NCBI GenBank assembly: GCA_900321035.1 | Contig: ONUH01000003.1 | Location: forward strand, 62,001 to 126,000 | Source of the DNA: an uncultured Selenomonadales bacterium | GTDB lineage: Bacteria; Bacillota; Negativicutes; Selenomonadales; Selenomonadaceae | Length of the DNA stretch: 64,000 bases | Direction of reading: 5' to 3' | In this document: in pieces, positions 26,301 to 33,998 of the stretch | How the letters are laid out: each line of letters begins with the position of its first letter | How positions within the stretch are numbered: position 1 is the stretch's first letter | Position numbers and translations under genes: made by a program | The notes under the pieces: model-generated | Seen by the model: the letters and a program-made list of their open reading frames with translations, nothing else | Told to the model about the DNA's origin: nothing | The model's database searches: none

Positions 26301-27641
26301 GTCTTCCAGCGCATTCGCGTTCCCGGCGAAGCCTAAATCTGCCGAAACGCGGCCCGCAAGCCCCTCCGCAAGCTCCTCGAAGTTTGATGCGTCGACGTCT
26401 TCCGCCTTCGCGCGTCCGTCAAAGGCCATGGTCGGCGCGTCGAATTCGCCCTGCCCTTCCACACGGCCGCCGAACATTTCCGCCGTCAGCGAATGGACGA
26501 TAATCCGCCCGTCTGCGTAAGCCGCCCGCGCCCGCGCGTTCATGAAGCCGTAATCCGCCACCGCGCCTTCCTTCGCAAAAAATTCTCCGTCCACTGCGGG
26601 CGACGAGGGCGTGCCTGTGACCCGGGCCGTGAACGCCACCGCGCCATGATACGGGATATCCTTCATCACCTCGCCGGGATCGAAGGATTCCGAGCGCGCA
26701 ATCAGACTGAGCGTCGGTTCCTCGCCGGAAAAGCCCACGCTGCCGCGCACTCCCGCCCGCTGCCCTTCCGCCTCGGCCGTCGCCGCCAGCTTCACGTTCC
26801 GCTCCGTAAATTCCGCGGTGCCCTCGATGTCCCGAATCTCCGTATCCAGCACCCGGACCTCGCCCTTCGCGAGTTCCGCCGTCCCCCGGCAAGACAGATC
26901 TTCCCCCTGCTTTTCCACTGTCGCCGCCAGCGACTTCACAAGGCCTCCCCGTATCGTCACCGACTCCGGCAGCAGGTCTTTCGGCAGCCACGGCAAATAT
27001 GGGGCCAAATCAATATCCGCGCCCTCGATCTCCAACGACGCGTTTTCCTCCTCAACCTTGCCCGACAGGGAAACCGCCGCGGCGTCGCTGCGCGCCTTCA
27101 GCGCGACTCCCATCGCCTCGGCATCGGCAAAATCGACGCTGCCGTTCACGTCGGAAACCCGGAGGGACTTCCCGTCCATCGCAAGCGCTGCGGCGCCGAA
27201 TTCGCTCCGCACCACGCCGCGAAACCCGCTGGGCTCGCTCTCCTCCTCCATCAAATCCCGGAAATTCCAGGAGCCGTCCCCGCGCTTCACGATCCAAGCC
27301 TCCGGGCGGCGCACCAGCACGTCTTCCACCGCCTCGGCGGGCTTCTTCGCGATCATGCCGAAAAGGCTGATCCGCACCGTGGCAGAATCCGCCCGCGCCA
27401 GCAATTCGTCCCGCTTGTCGTACAGGGCGACGTCGCGGACCGTGACTGTCCACGGCGAATCCACGCAGACCTCGCCCACCTCGACCCGCGTCCCCAAAAT
27501 CTCGGAACCTTTCTCCGCCGCAATCCGCCCCATGCCGGTCATGAAGCTTTGCGTTCCCGTGATAAACCAAAAACACGCGCACAATAAAAGGAGGAGTCCA
27601 GCAGCGCCGCCTGCCGCCAGCGCCAAAGGCCGTTTTTTCAT
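23310..27641 (-). CDS. tamB: TamB/DUF490 family envelope-spanning protein
   Basis: Very long AsmA/TamB-type protein thought to form a hydrophobic groove across the periplasm for lipid transport and to help outer-membrane protein assembly. The 1443-residue protein has an N-terminal transmembrane anchor (about 5-27), hundreds of repeated beta-strand units, and the conserved C-terminal TamB domain (about 1100-1443, with GTISVRRGRVQYLQTSF, LTSSPEMGQQEIL and a final aromatic strand ending ARISF). ATG 27641 follows AAGGAGGAG. No TamA gene is adjacent; in diderm firmicutes BamA is thought to be its partner, in line with the nearby bamA. Confidence 0.93.
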   Translation of the reverse strand: MKKRPLALAAGGAAGLLLLLCACFWFITGTQSFMTGMGRIAAEKGSEILGTRVEVGEVCVDSPWTVTVRDVALYDKRDELLARADSATVRISLFGMIAKKPAEAVEDVLVRRPEAWIVKRGDGSWNFRDLMEEESEPSGFRGVVRSEFGAAALAMDGKSLRVSDVNGSVDFADAEAMGVALKARSDAAAVSLSGKVEEENASLEIEGADIDLAPYLPWLPKDLLPESVTIRGGLVKSLAATVEKQGEDLSCRGTAELAKGEVRVLDTEIRDIEGTAEFTERNVKLAATAEAEGQRAGVRGSVGFSGEEPTLSLIARSESFDPGEVMKDIPYHGAVAFTARVTGTPSSPAVDGEFFAKEGAVADYGFMNARARAAYADGRIIVHSLTAEMFGGRVEGQGEFDAPTMAFDGRAKAEDVDASNFEELAEGLAGRVSADLGFAGNANALEDVSVYGSVWGRDMACYDISAPEFSASFYHAPEKTVIDYLSVHLENDGQVGLEGTILGKETLNLAFSGTHTDISLLSRIDPVFDMAGIADLGGTVRGSIENPSVTAEFFASDGQLFKQPYRTMRGAVSGSLDGVRIDSFSMENGGKVTWLAEGVVGLTGERRVNLRIDTVGARLEDFAALVAPDQPITGDIDNVITVTGTLDNPSVVGYISSHRGSYRGYLLSGMEGDYTLKDGVLTVHDFHIYSPLVDMDLNGTLTIGPRTLNMVVQVHDIDLRRFEKKVPYPIEGHGVFDGKILGTLDDPVFDGKLTAPSMTLNGATITDAAGEVHLRGSRLELNPFAFRQNGGAYSLRMVVNLNDERMTGKVKVEKGDIAAMLAVANAKNDVVHGRLNAEIEIGGTMSVPRISVLGVLTEGDLRGYPVTDVSLDAGLLGRVVTLRRFEGHQGPGMLAAAGIFDLDGELSGRVSAQNIQAGLFSAVAGLDTDVVGTLDVEAELGGTVEFPIADMSLAVANGGVRGSTFDSLTGLVHLRGSVVELEQVVAVKAEGAKTYRASASGMLPIKAFTAQQGEELTEYDRINLRLSLDDADLGLLPLLSDQVEWAMGETDGNVVIGGSLAAPTFDGILRVKDGSVKLKALRIPVTELNMGLRMEGDTIAVEDNASGRMGKGTFKISGSMRLDGQTPVDYGLNIEANKLEIASPYFTGPLTASVDLREGEIYGHRMPKLTGRVAVDDVLISVPTLPDSEGELPRMIIDFGLEIGKNTHLYSAGLYDLWIKGSAHFGGTTRHPQQSGTISVRRGRVQYLQTSFRIVEGEAYFNQVDSFLPSVTFKAVTRMNRTRIMLGIDGPVQQMKFTLTSSPEMGQQEILRMLTFRGASTQGGNQSSADAQRNALLLAGLQMSVLGEVQNAIRDLLQLDEFTLSTGTFEKGEKGADKSTIEAYNVQIGKYVTDKVMLRYTQSLTEDMRRYGVRYDFTDRFSAFAMHDEKNRNWFGFEARISF

Positions 27642-27738
27642 CGCCGGACTCCTCCTTTCCTTATCTCGACGCATACCTCGCCTATGATAACCAAACAAAT
27701 TCTAAGGCGAACGCCGCAGTTTGTCAATAAAAGGAACA

Positions 27739-27776
27739 TTAAAAAAGCAGGCAAATACAGAAGTACTTGCCTGCTT
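27739..27776 (-). terminator. Rho-independent terminator after tolC
   Basis: On the minus strand AAGCAGGCAA pairs with TTGCCTGCTT and a T run follows, 36 nt after the tolC stop. Confidence 0.8.
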
Positions 27777-27811
27777 CGCTTGGTTCCAACGGATTATTTT
27801 TTGGTCAGGTT

Positions 27812-29422
27812 CTACTGCGCAGCTTCGGCCGCAGCCTCCTGCGCCTCCTGTGCGGCCTGCGCTTCCTGCTCCGCCTGCGCTGCTTGCGCGGCCTGCAGTT
27901 CCGCCTTTGCCGCATGGAGTCCGGCCATGACCGTTTCCGAAGGCCGCTCCGCGTTTTCCAGATGGACGACAGCGGGGGAAACGACGCCCGCGTCCGCCGC
28001 CGTGAGATTCATCGACGTGTCGCGGGAGGGCTGTACCGGCACCGTCTCGTCGATGGCGTCCTTGTAGTAGTTCGCGACGTCCAGCTCCACCCTGAGGCCC
28101 ATGGCCTGATCGAGAGCCGCCTTGTTGGTGTTGTAATTATAAAGCGCGGTGATATAGGTCGTCTGGGTCTGGATCAGCTTGGATTCCGCATCCATGACGT
28201 CGAGGTTCGTGCCGACGCCGGCGCTGTAACGGACCTGCGCGATCTTGTAGTCTTCCTGCGCCTGATCGACGGCCACCTTCGTAGTGTGGATATTCTGCTC
28301 CGCCGCTAAAAGGTTCAGATACGCCTTGCGCACGTCAAGCTGGATTGTCTCCTGCGTCTCGTAAAGCTTCTGCTCCGCCTTGCGCATGGAGGCTTTCGCC
28401 TGCTGCACCTGCGCTTCGGTCACGTTGTTGTCGAAGATGTTCCAACTCATTTGAAGCGTCCCCGCCGTACCGTCGTTGCTATAATTATTGATTCCGCCCA
28501 AATTCGTCGAAACGGGATCGTCGCCTGTCCACGAACGCGTAACGGCCGCATTTAACTGGGGACGATAGCCGGCTTTCGCCGCCTTCATCGTAGCCTCAGC
28601 CTTTTTCCATGCGCGTTCCATCGCGATCCCGTCGGGACGGTGAATCAGCGCGTATTCCGTGCAGCGCGGCAGCGAAATATCATACTTCGTATAAGACAAA
28701 TCTTCCTTCGCGTCCACGATGGTGTCCGTGGGCAGCCCCACAACGTTGTTGAACGTCGCCACCGCCACGTCGTAATTGTTCTGCGCGTTCACAAGGGCCT
28801 GCTGCTGGTTCGCCAGCTCCACCTGCGAGCGCAGCACGTCCGACTTCGCGACGGTGCCGACACGGTATTGGGCGTTGACGTTGTCCAAATGCGCCTGCAG
28901 CGTATCGACGGCCTCTTTATTGACCTGAATCAGATTGCGGAACTGCAGGATCTGGAAATAGGCCGACGTGGTCTGCTGCTTGATGGCCTGCCGCGTCGCC
29001 TCTAAAGTCAGATCCGCCGCATCCCGGCCCAGCTCCGCCGCCTCGATATTGTTCTCAATCCGCCCGCCAGTGTAAAGCGGAAAAGAAATCGCAGCTCTAT
29101 TGATATAAAAACTCTTGTTTCTCAAATCAGCTAATTCTGCATATCTTTGCGTATTGCCGCCCAGTGCGTATGTCCCCTGATCGCTCCACGAGAGCGTCGG
29201 GCCTGCCTGCCTGCGCGCCTGCCGATGCGCCCAGTACGCCGCCGCCTGGTCCTCCGCCGACTCCTTGATGGTGCGGTTGTTCGCCAGCGCCATGTCGATG
29301 CTCTGCTGGAGCGTCAGTTCCACGATCGGCGCGGCCTGTGCCGTCCCCAAAGCGGCAAAGCCCATATAGCCCGCAACAGCCAAAACCGCGAGCGTCTTCT
29401 GCAGTTTCTTGATGCGTTTCAT
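27812..29422 (-). CDS. TolC family outer-membrane efflux protein
   Basis: Trimeric outer-membrane channel and periplasmic tunnel for type I export or efflux. The 536-residue precursor has a signal peptide ending at about A31 and two OEP repeats (about 36-240 and 260-475) with the long tunnel helices (QAKASMRKAEQKLYETQETI, ALVNAQNNYDVAVATFNNVVG). After the second repeat comes an unusual tail of about 40 residues made almost only of Ala, Gln and Glu. Its own promoter lies upstream and a terminator downstream, so it may be a separate unit from tamB. No inner-membrane pump is in the window. Confidence 0.92.
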   Translation of the reverse strand: MKRIKKLQKTLAVLAVAGYMGFAALGTAQAAPIVELTLQQSIDMALANNRTIKESAEDQAAAYWAHRQARRQAGPTLSWSDQGTYALGGNTQRYAELADLRNKSFYINRAAISFPLYTGGRIENNIEAAELGRDAADLTLEATRQAIKQQTTSAYFQILQFRNLIQVNKEAVDTLQAHLDNVNAQYRVGTVAKSDVLRSQVELANQQQALVNAQNNYDVAVATFNNVVGLPTDTIVDAKEDLSYTKYDISLPRCTEYALIHRPDGIAMERAWKKAEATMKAAKAGYRPQLNAAVTRSWTGDDPVSTNLGGINNYSNDGTAGTLQMSWNIFDNNVTEAQVQQAKASMRKAEQKLYETQETIQLDVRKAYLNLLAAEQNIHTTKVAVDQAQEDYKIAQVRYSAGVGTNLDVMDAESKLIQTQTTYITALYNYNTNKAALDQAMGLRVELDVANYYKDAIDETVPVQPSRDTSMNLTAADAGVVSPAVVHLENAERPSETVMAGLHAAKAELQAAQAAQAEQEAQAAQEAQEAAAEAAQ

Positions 29423-29481
29423 CAATACTTCCCCCTGTGCAAAACCTGAATGAATATCCGCCGATATTTCGACGTATACTC

Positions 29482-29510
29482 ATTGTATCGCTTTTTCCCC
29501 GTCTGTGCAA
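29482..29510 (-). promoter_or_regulatory. Promoter of tolC
   Basis: Minus-strand TTGCAC and TACAAT are 17 nt apart, 60 nt before the ATG. The rest of 29423-29711 holds only this promoter and the terminator of the mlaD gene. Confidence 0.65.
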
Positions 29511-29663
29511 ATAAAAACTTTCTAAAAAGATTAAGATTCTATTAAAATTTCAATCTGCAGATCGGCGGCGACATTTGAAAAAAGAATCGGTTGCCGTAAA
29601 TCAGCCCGCGTCGCCCCGCTGCAGATGTCAGCAAACGAAGCCGCAATAAATCTCGCGCAGAGA

Positions 29664-29702
29664 AAACAAAAAACACGCAGCCTCGCGAAAAGGCCGCGTG
29701 TT
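29664..29702 (-). terminator. Rho-independent terminator after mlaD
   Basis: On the minus strand ACACGCGGCC pairs with GGCTGCGTGT (one mismatch region) and a run of T follows, 10 nt after the mlaD stop. Confidence 0.75.
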
Positions 29703-29711
29703 CCTGTTTAC

Positions 29712-30992
29712 TCAGAATTCCTGCCGGACGCCCACGTACGTCGCCCTTCTGTCGCCGTCGTTCACGTCGTCCACCTGCCCGAAGAGGTAGGTGCTCTTTG
29801 CGACGCGGACGCTTGCCCTCGGGCGGAGGCGGATGTTGTTCAGGTCGTAAGCGTCAACGGAGAAGCGCCAGTATTTTCCGGCGTCGGCGTCAAGGCCGAG
29901 GCCCACCTCGCCGTCGATGATGCCCGCCCGCGCCGTCAGCGCGCCCATCCTTTGACCGGCCTGCAGATTGAAGCGATTGCCTTCGCCGATATCGTTGACG
30001 CCGATCTTGAACAGGCTTTTCTCCGACGGCGAAACCGTCACGTCAAAATTGGCCCGCCAGTTGCTCTCCTGCCCGCTGTACATGACCTCGAGGCCCGGAC
30101 TGATAGCGCCGCCGCCGAGGCCGCTCATCATCTTGTCCGCCTTCTCCGTGACCTTGCGCGTGTTGTGCAGCACCGCCTGCAAATCTTCCGCCGTCTGCGG
30201 ATTCGTAACGACGCCTTCCAGGCTCTTCGCCATATTGTCGATGCGCGCGCTGGTCGTCGCGATGTTCGCCACCGTCGCCCGAAGGTTAGCCGCCGCCTCC
30301 CCGTCGCCGGAGAAGTCCTTGACCATGACCTCCACTTCCTGCGCCGCGTTGGAAAGGCTTACCGACAGCATGGACAGGCTGTGCACCATGCGGTTGATCT
30401 CACCCTCGTTGCGCACCGCCATACGGGAAAAAGCCCCCGTCATGTCGCGGACGTTGCTCGTGATGTCCTTCAGGTTGACCGCCGTAGCGACCAGCGACGT
30501 ATTGAGGTCCGGATTGTTGATGACGCCGTTGATGCCGTTCAGCATCTCGTGCGCCTGTTCCACCAGCACGGACAGCCGCGCCATCACCGTCTCCATGCTC
30601 TCCTCGGGCGTTCCCGCCACCCGGTCGCCGTCGTCCAGATAAATGCCGGTGTCCTTCGCCGGAAGGATATTGATATACTTCTCCCCCAAAAATCCGCTGG
30701 AGCTTACCGTGATCTTCGAGGCATGGGGAATACGGATCTCGTCGTTGACCGACATGGTGACCAAAACATGCATCCCCTCGGTCTCGACGCTTTCCACCTT
30801 GCCGGCGAGCACGCCCGCGAAACGGACCTCCGCCGCCGGATTCAGCCCGATGACCTCGGGGAACGTCGTGTACAGGGTGTATTGGCGCGGGCCGAAAATC
30901 GTGGCGCCGGACAGCCCCAACAGCATCAGCGCCAGCAGCACCATCCCGCAGACGGTAAACGCGCCGACCTTCACTTCGTTTGACATGCCCAT
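29712..30992 (-). CDS. mlaD: MlaD/MCE-domain protein with barrel-like C-terminal domain
   Basis: Lipid-binding component of the Mla phospholipid transport system. The 426-residue protein has one transmembrane helix (about 13-33), an MCE domain (about 38-115, YTTFPEVIGLNPAAEVRFAG and GFLGEKYINI), a long helical region (about 130-290) and a C-terminal strand-rich domain (about 305-426) ending in VGVRQEF with a terminal Phe like an outer-membrane barrel. E. coli MlaD is less than half this length and lacks the tail. A trans-envelope MlaD of this kind has been reported in Veillonella. It is the last gene of mlaE-mlaF-mlaD. Confidence 0.9.
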   Translation of the reverse strand: MGMSNEVKVGAFTVCGMVLLALMLLGLSGATIFGPRQYTLYTTFPEVIGLNPAAEVRFAGVLAGKVESVETEGMHVLVTMSVNDEIRIPHASKITVSSSGFLGEKYINILPAKDTGIYLDDGDRVAGTPEESMETVMARLSVLVEQAHEMLNGINGVINNPDLNTSLVATAVNLKDITSNVRDMTGAFSRMAVRNEGEINRMVHSLSMLSVSLSNAAQEVEVMVKDFSGDGEAAANLRATVANIATTSARIDNMAKSLEGVVTNPQTAEDLQAVLHNTRKVTEKADKMMSGLGGGAISPGLEVMYSGQESNWRANFDVTVSPSEKSLFKIGVNDIGEGNRFNLQAGQRMGALTARAGIIDGEVGLGLDADAGKYWRFSVDAYDLNNIRLRPRASVRVAKSTYLFGQVDDVNDGDRRATYVGVRQEF

Positions 30993-31005
30993 TATCCCGC
31001 CCTTT

Positions 31006-31737
31006 CTATTCTATAGCGAAGCTTCCGAGGAATTCCCGCACCCGCGGGTCCTTCAGCCGCCGAAAATCTTCCGTCTTTTCCATCGCGACGATCTCGCCCT
31101 CGTACAGCATCGCAATGCGATTCGCCACGAGACAGGCGCTCTCCATGTCGTGGGTCACCACGATGGACGTAACGCCCAGCTTCTTCTGCGTCTCGACGAT
31201 CAGGTCGTCGATCTTTCGCGTCATCACCGGGTCGAGGCCCGAATCCGGCTCGTCGTAGAAAATGATGGACGGACCGAAGGCCAGCGCCCGCGCGAGGCTC
31301 ACGCGCTTCTTCATTCCGCCCGAGAGCTCGCCGGGCATCATATCCTCCGCGTCCGGCAGCCCTACCAGCGAGAGCTTCTCCCTGACGAGGTCCCGTATCT
31401 CTTCCTCCGAATAATCCGTGTGCTCCCGCAGGCCGAAGGCCACGTTGTCCCCCACCGTCATCGAGTCGAACAGCGCCGAATACTGGAACACCATCCCCAT
31501 CGACAGCCGGACCTCGTCGAGGGACTCCTCGTCCAGCCCCGAGATTTCCTGCCCGTTGATCCAGATCTCGCCGGAGGTCGGCCGGTCCAGACCGATCATC
31601 AGGCGCAGCAGCGTGCTTTTCCCCGAGCCGGAGCCGCCGATCAACGCCAGCGTTTCGCCGTCTTCCACCCGGAAACCCACGTCCCGCAGCACCGATTTGT
31701 TCCCAAAGGACTTATTCACATGCTTCAGCTCGATCAT
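31006..31737 (-). CDS. mlaF: MlaF-like ABC transporter ATPase
   Basis: ATPase of the Mla phospholipid transporter. The 243-residue protein has Walker A GGSGSGKST, the Q-loop in GMVFQYSALFDSMTV, the signature LSGGMKKRVSLARA (the LSGGM variant is typical of MlaF), Walker B IIFYDEPDSGLDP and the switch His in VTHDMES. ATG 31737 has AAGGA 8 nt upstream; the ATG three codons earlier is too close to it. It overlaps nothing and starts 11 nt after the mlaE stop. Confidence 0.93.
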   Translation of the reverse strand: MIELKHVNKSFGNKSVLRDVGFRVEDGETLALIGGSGSGKSTLLRLMIGLDRPTSGEIWINGQEISGLDEESLDEVRLSMGMVFQYSALFDSMTVGDNVAFGLREHTDYSEEEIRDLVREKLSLVGLPDAEDMMPGELSGGMKKRVSLARALAFGPSIIFYDEPDSGLDPVMTRKIDDLIVETQKKLGVTSIVVTHDMESACLVANRIAMLYEGEIVAMEKTEDFRRLKDPRVREFLGSFAIE

Positions 31738-31748
31738 GGCGCGCATCC

Positions 31749-32522
31749 TTATTTATACAAAATCAGGGACAGAAAACAATTCACGATGAAAATGACGATG
31801 ATCGCGCTGACCACCGAGCGCGTCGTCGCGACGCCCACGCCCTCGGCTCCGGCGGGAGCCTTCAGGCCGCAGTAACAGCCGAGCACCGCGATAAACATGC
31901 CGAACACTGCCGCCTTGACGAGGCCGCCGGTAATATCGTGCGCCACCGCGAACGTCGAGATGGAATTCCAATACAGATAAGAAGAGATTCCCGACCAGCC
32001 CGTGGCGATCAGCCAGCCGCCCAGGATGCCGATCACGTCGCCGAACACCGTCAGCACCGGCACCATCGCCATGCAGGCAATCATGCGCGGCACGATCAGA
32101 TACCCGATGGGATTCGTGGCCATGACCCGCAGCGCGTCGATCTGCTCCGTGACCTTCATCGTGCTGATCTCAGCCGTGATCGCCGAGCCCACGCGGCCCG
32201 CCGCCACAACGCCCACCAGCACCGGCCCGAGCTCGCGCCCGATGGCGATAGTGATCACGCCGCCAATCGTGGACTGCGCGCCAAACCGGATAAACTCATG
32301 GGCAATCTGGAGCGTCATCACCATGCCCGTGAAAAGCAACGTCAGCCCAACGATGGGCAGCGAGTCCGCGCCGAGGTGCGCCATCTGCGAAAAAACATGG
32401 CGCATACGGGGCGGCTTTTTCAGCTGGCGGAGCGTCTCCCCCAACAGCATCATGACTTCCCCGATATATTGCAGCCATCGGATGACAAACCGGCCGACGC
32501 GCTCAAAAAAGAGATTCAACAT
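31749..32522 (-). CDS. mlaE: MlaE-like permease
   Basis: Integral membrane permease of the Mla system. The 257-residue protein has an N-terminal amphipathic helix and five to six membrane spans, with the MlaE signatures GMVMTLQIAHEF, IGRELGPVLVGVVAAGRVGSA and the ISTMKVTEQIDALRVM coupling segment. GGGAAGG precedes the ATG. It is the first gene of the operon and is divergent from the XRE/ImmA-like gene at 32699. No MlaA, MlaB or MlaC gene is nearby. Confidence 0.93.
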   Translation of the reverse strand: MLNLFFERVGRFVIRWLQYIGEVMMLLGETLRQLKKPPRMRHVFSQMAHLGADSLPIVGLTLLFTGMVMTLQIAHEFIRFGAQSTIGGVITIAIGRELGPVLVGVVAAGRVGSAITAEISTMKVTEQIDALRVMATNPIGYLIVPRMIACMAMVPVLTVFGDVIGILGGWLIATGWSGISSYLYWNSISTFAVAHDITGGLVKAAVFGMFIAVLGCYCGLKAPAGAEGVGVATTRSVVSAIIVIFIVNCFLSLILYK

Positions 32523-32607
32523 GCGCCTTCCCTTTCGCGGACACGAAACGCCCCGCGTCCCTCTCCTTCCAATAAAATGAATTATACCAAATTATATAAT
32601 ACTCTTT

Positions 32608-32624
32608 TTGCGCTTAAATCGCAA
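32608..32624. promoter_or_regulatory. Small palindrome in the mlaE / XRE divergent region
   Basis: TTGCG and CGCAA are separated by 7 nt, just upstream of the -35 box of the regulator gene. It could be an operator for that protein. Short arms mean chance is possible. Confidence 0.3.
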
Positions 32625-32637
32625 GCTTTTCCCGTTC

Positions 32638-32665
32638 TTGACAAACAAACCATTTCCTATAAAAT
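32638..32665 (+). promoter_or_regulatory. Promoter of the XRE/ImmA-like regulator
   Basis: Perfect TTGACA and TAAAAT are 16 nt apart, 33 nt before the ATG. Confidence 0.65.
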
Positions 32666-32698
32666 AGGGATGTCAAAAAACGAAAAGGAGGCGAAGGC

Positions 32699-33781
32699 AT
32701 GGAAAACGAAGCGGAGATTCCCGCCGTCAGGCATCCCGGCGCAGAGCTGAGCGACATGCTCGCCCGCATGGATATGCCCCGCCAGGAACTGGCCCTCCGC
32801 GCCGGCGTTTCCGAAAAACACATCGACGCCGTCGTCGCCGGGAGCCTGGACATTTCCCTTCCCTTCGCCAAACGGCTCGAATGCGCGATCGGCGTCTCCG
32901 CCCGAAAATGGATGGAGATGCAGCTTCGATACGACGAATCCGTTTTCGAGCAAAAAGAACGAAACCGCTTTCATCCCGACGAGACGGAAATCTCCCTGCG
33001 CTTCGCTCCCATCCTTCCCATCCTGAGAGACTGCAAGCTCATCGGCGTTCCCGAAAGCGATATGGCCGCCATACGGGCGCTGCGGGACTTCATGGGCGTC
33101 AGCGACCTCCGCACCGTGCCGGATATCGCCCGCCATGCCGTTCATCGGCCCCTGCTTCGCAGCATCGACGGGCTCGACCCCTTCATGCTGCTGGTCTGGC
33201 GGCAGATGTGCGAGCGTCTGACGGAACCGGTTCCCACCGCGCCCCGTCTCAGCGTCCCAAAGCTCAGGGACAATATCCTCGCCGTCAAGCACCTGATGTT
33301 TTACCCGGAAAAAGGCCTCGCCTTCCACATCGCGAAAACCCTCGCCCCCTGCGGCGTCGCTTTTCGCCTTGTCCGCCCCTTTGCCGGCGTCCCGGTTCGG
33401 GGCTACGCGCGGCGGCGCGGCGACGGCCGCTGCTTCCTCTGCCTCCCAATCCGCCCGGAGCCCCAGGACGTCTTCTGGCGCACGCTGTTCCGGGAGGTCA
33501 GCCGCATCATCGACGGCAACGGAAACTTCACGGACTTCTTCGGAAAGGACGACGCCGAAACCTATGCCGACGAATGCGCGGACGAGCTCCTGATTCCCGC
33601 CGTCCGCTACCGCCGCCTCACGGCAAACGGGGACCTCTCCTTCGACACCGTCCGCCGCTTCGCGGAAAGCCAGATCGTCCCCGAGCACATCCTGCTGGCC
33701 CGGCTGATCCGCGACGGCTTCCTCGAGGAATCGGAGGAAACAAGGGCGCGCCTGCCGGAATACACGTGGGAAGATATATAG
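32699..33781 (+). CDS. XRE-type HTH protein with inactive ImmA/IrrE-like domain
   Basis: Regulator-like protein of 360 residues. Residues about 12-70 form a HigA-type helix-turn-helix (LSDMLARMDMPRQELALRAG, VSEKHIDAVVAG). Residues about 185-310 follow the outline of the ImmA/IrrE metallopeptidase, with FWRTLF leading to the motif position and ADELLIP after it. The expected H-E-x-x-H reads R265-E266-V-S-R269, so both zinc-binding histidines are gone. AAGGAGG precedes the ATG by 7 nt. It may have kept a sensing or binding role. No toxin gene is adjacent, so it looks like a solitary regulator. Confidence 0.8.
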   Translation: MENEAEIPAVRHPGAELSDMLARMDMPRQELALRAGVSEKHIDAVVAGSLDISLPFAKRLECAIGVSARKWMEMQLRYDESVFEQKERNRFHPDETEISLRFAPILPILRDCKLIGVPESDMAAIRALRDFMGVSDLRTVPDIARHAVHRPLLRSIDGLDPFMLLVWRQMCERLTEPVPTAPRLSVPKLRDNILAVKHLMFYPEKGLAFHIAKTLAPCGVAFRLVRPFAGVPVRGYARRRGDGRCFLCLPIRPEPQDVFWRTLFREVSRIIDGNGNFTDFFGKDDAETYADECADELLIPAVRYRRLTANGDLSFDTVRRFAESQIVPEHILLARLIRDGFLEESEETRARLPEYTWEDI

Positions 33782-33789
33782 ATGCAAAC

Positions 33790-33817
33790 GCGCCGCGTCC
33801 AAAGTTGGACGCGGCGC
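33790..33817 (+). terminator. Terminator after the XRE/ImmA-like gene
   Basis: A 12-nt GC-rich arm (GCGCCGCGTCCA) pairs with its complement around a short loop; only a broken T run follows. Confidence 0.6.
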
Positions 33818-33998
33818 TTCCTCTTTCCGCAAAGGCAAGCCAAGACCGCTGTTTTCATGCGGTACGGCCACGTTATATCACAACGGCGCTTAATTGCAAA
33901 TACAGCATATTTCGCATTAGACGCCTTGCAACGCCAACGAAAAATCATTGTCATTGCCGGCTTTAGTTTGAAGCAAAGCCAACCTATAAGCGAAAACC

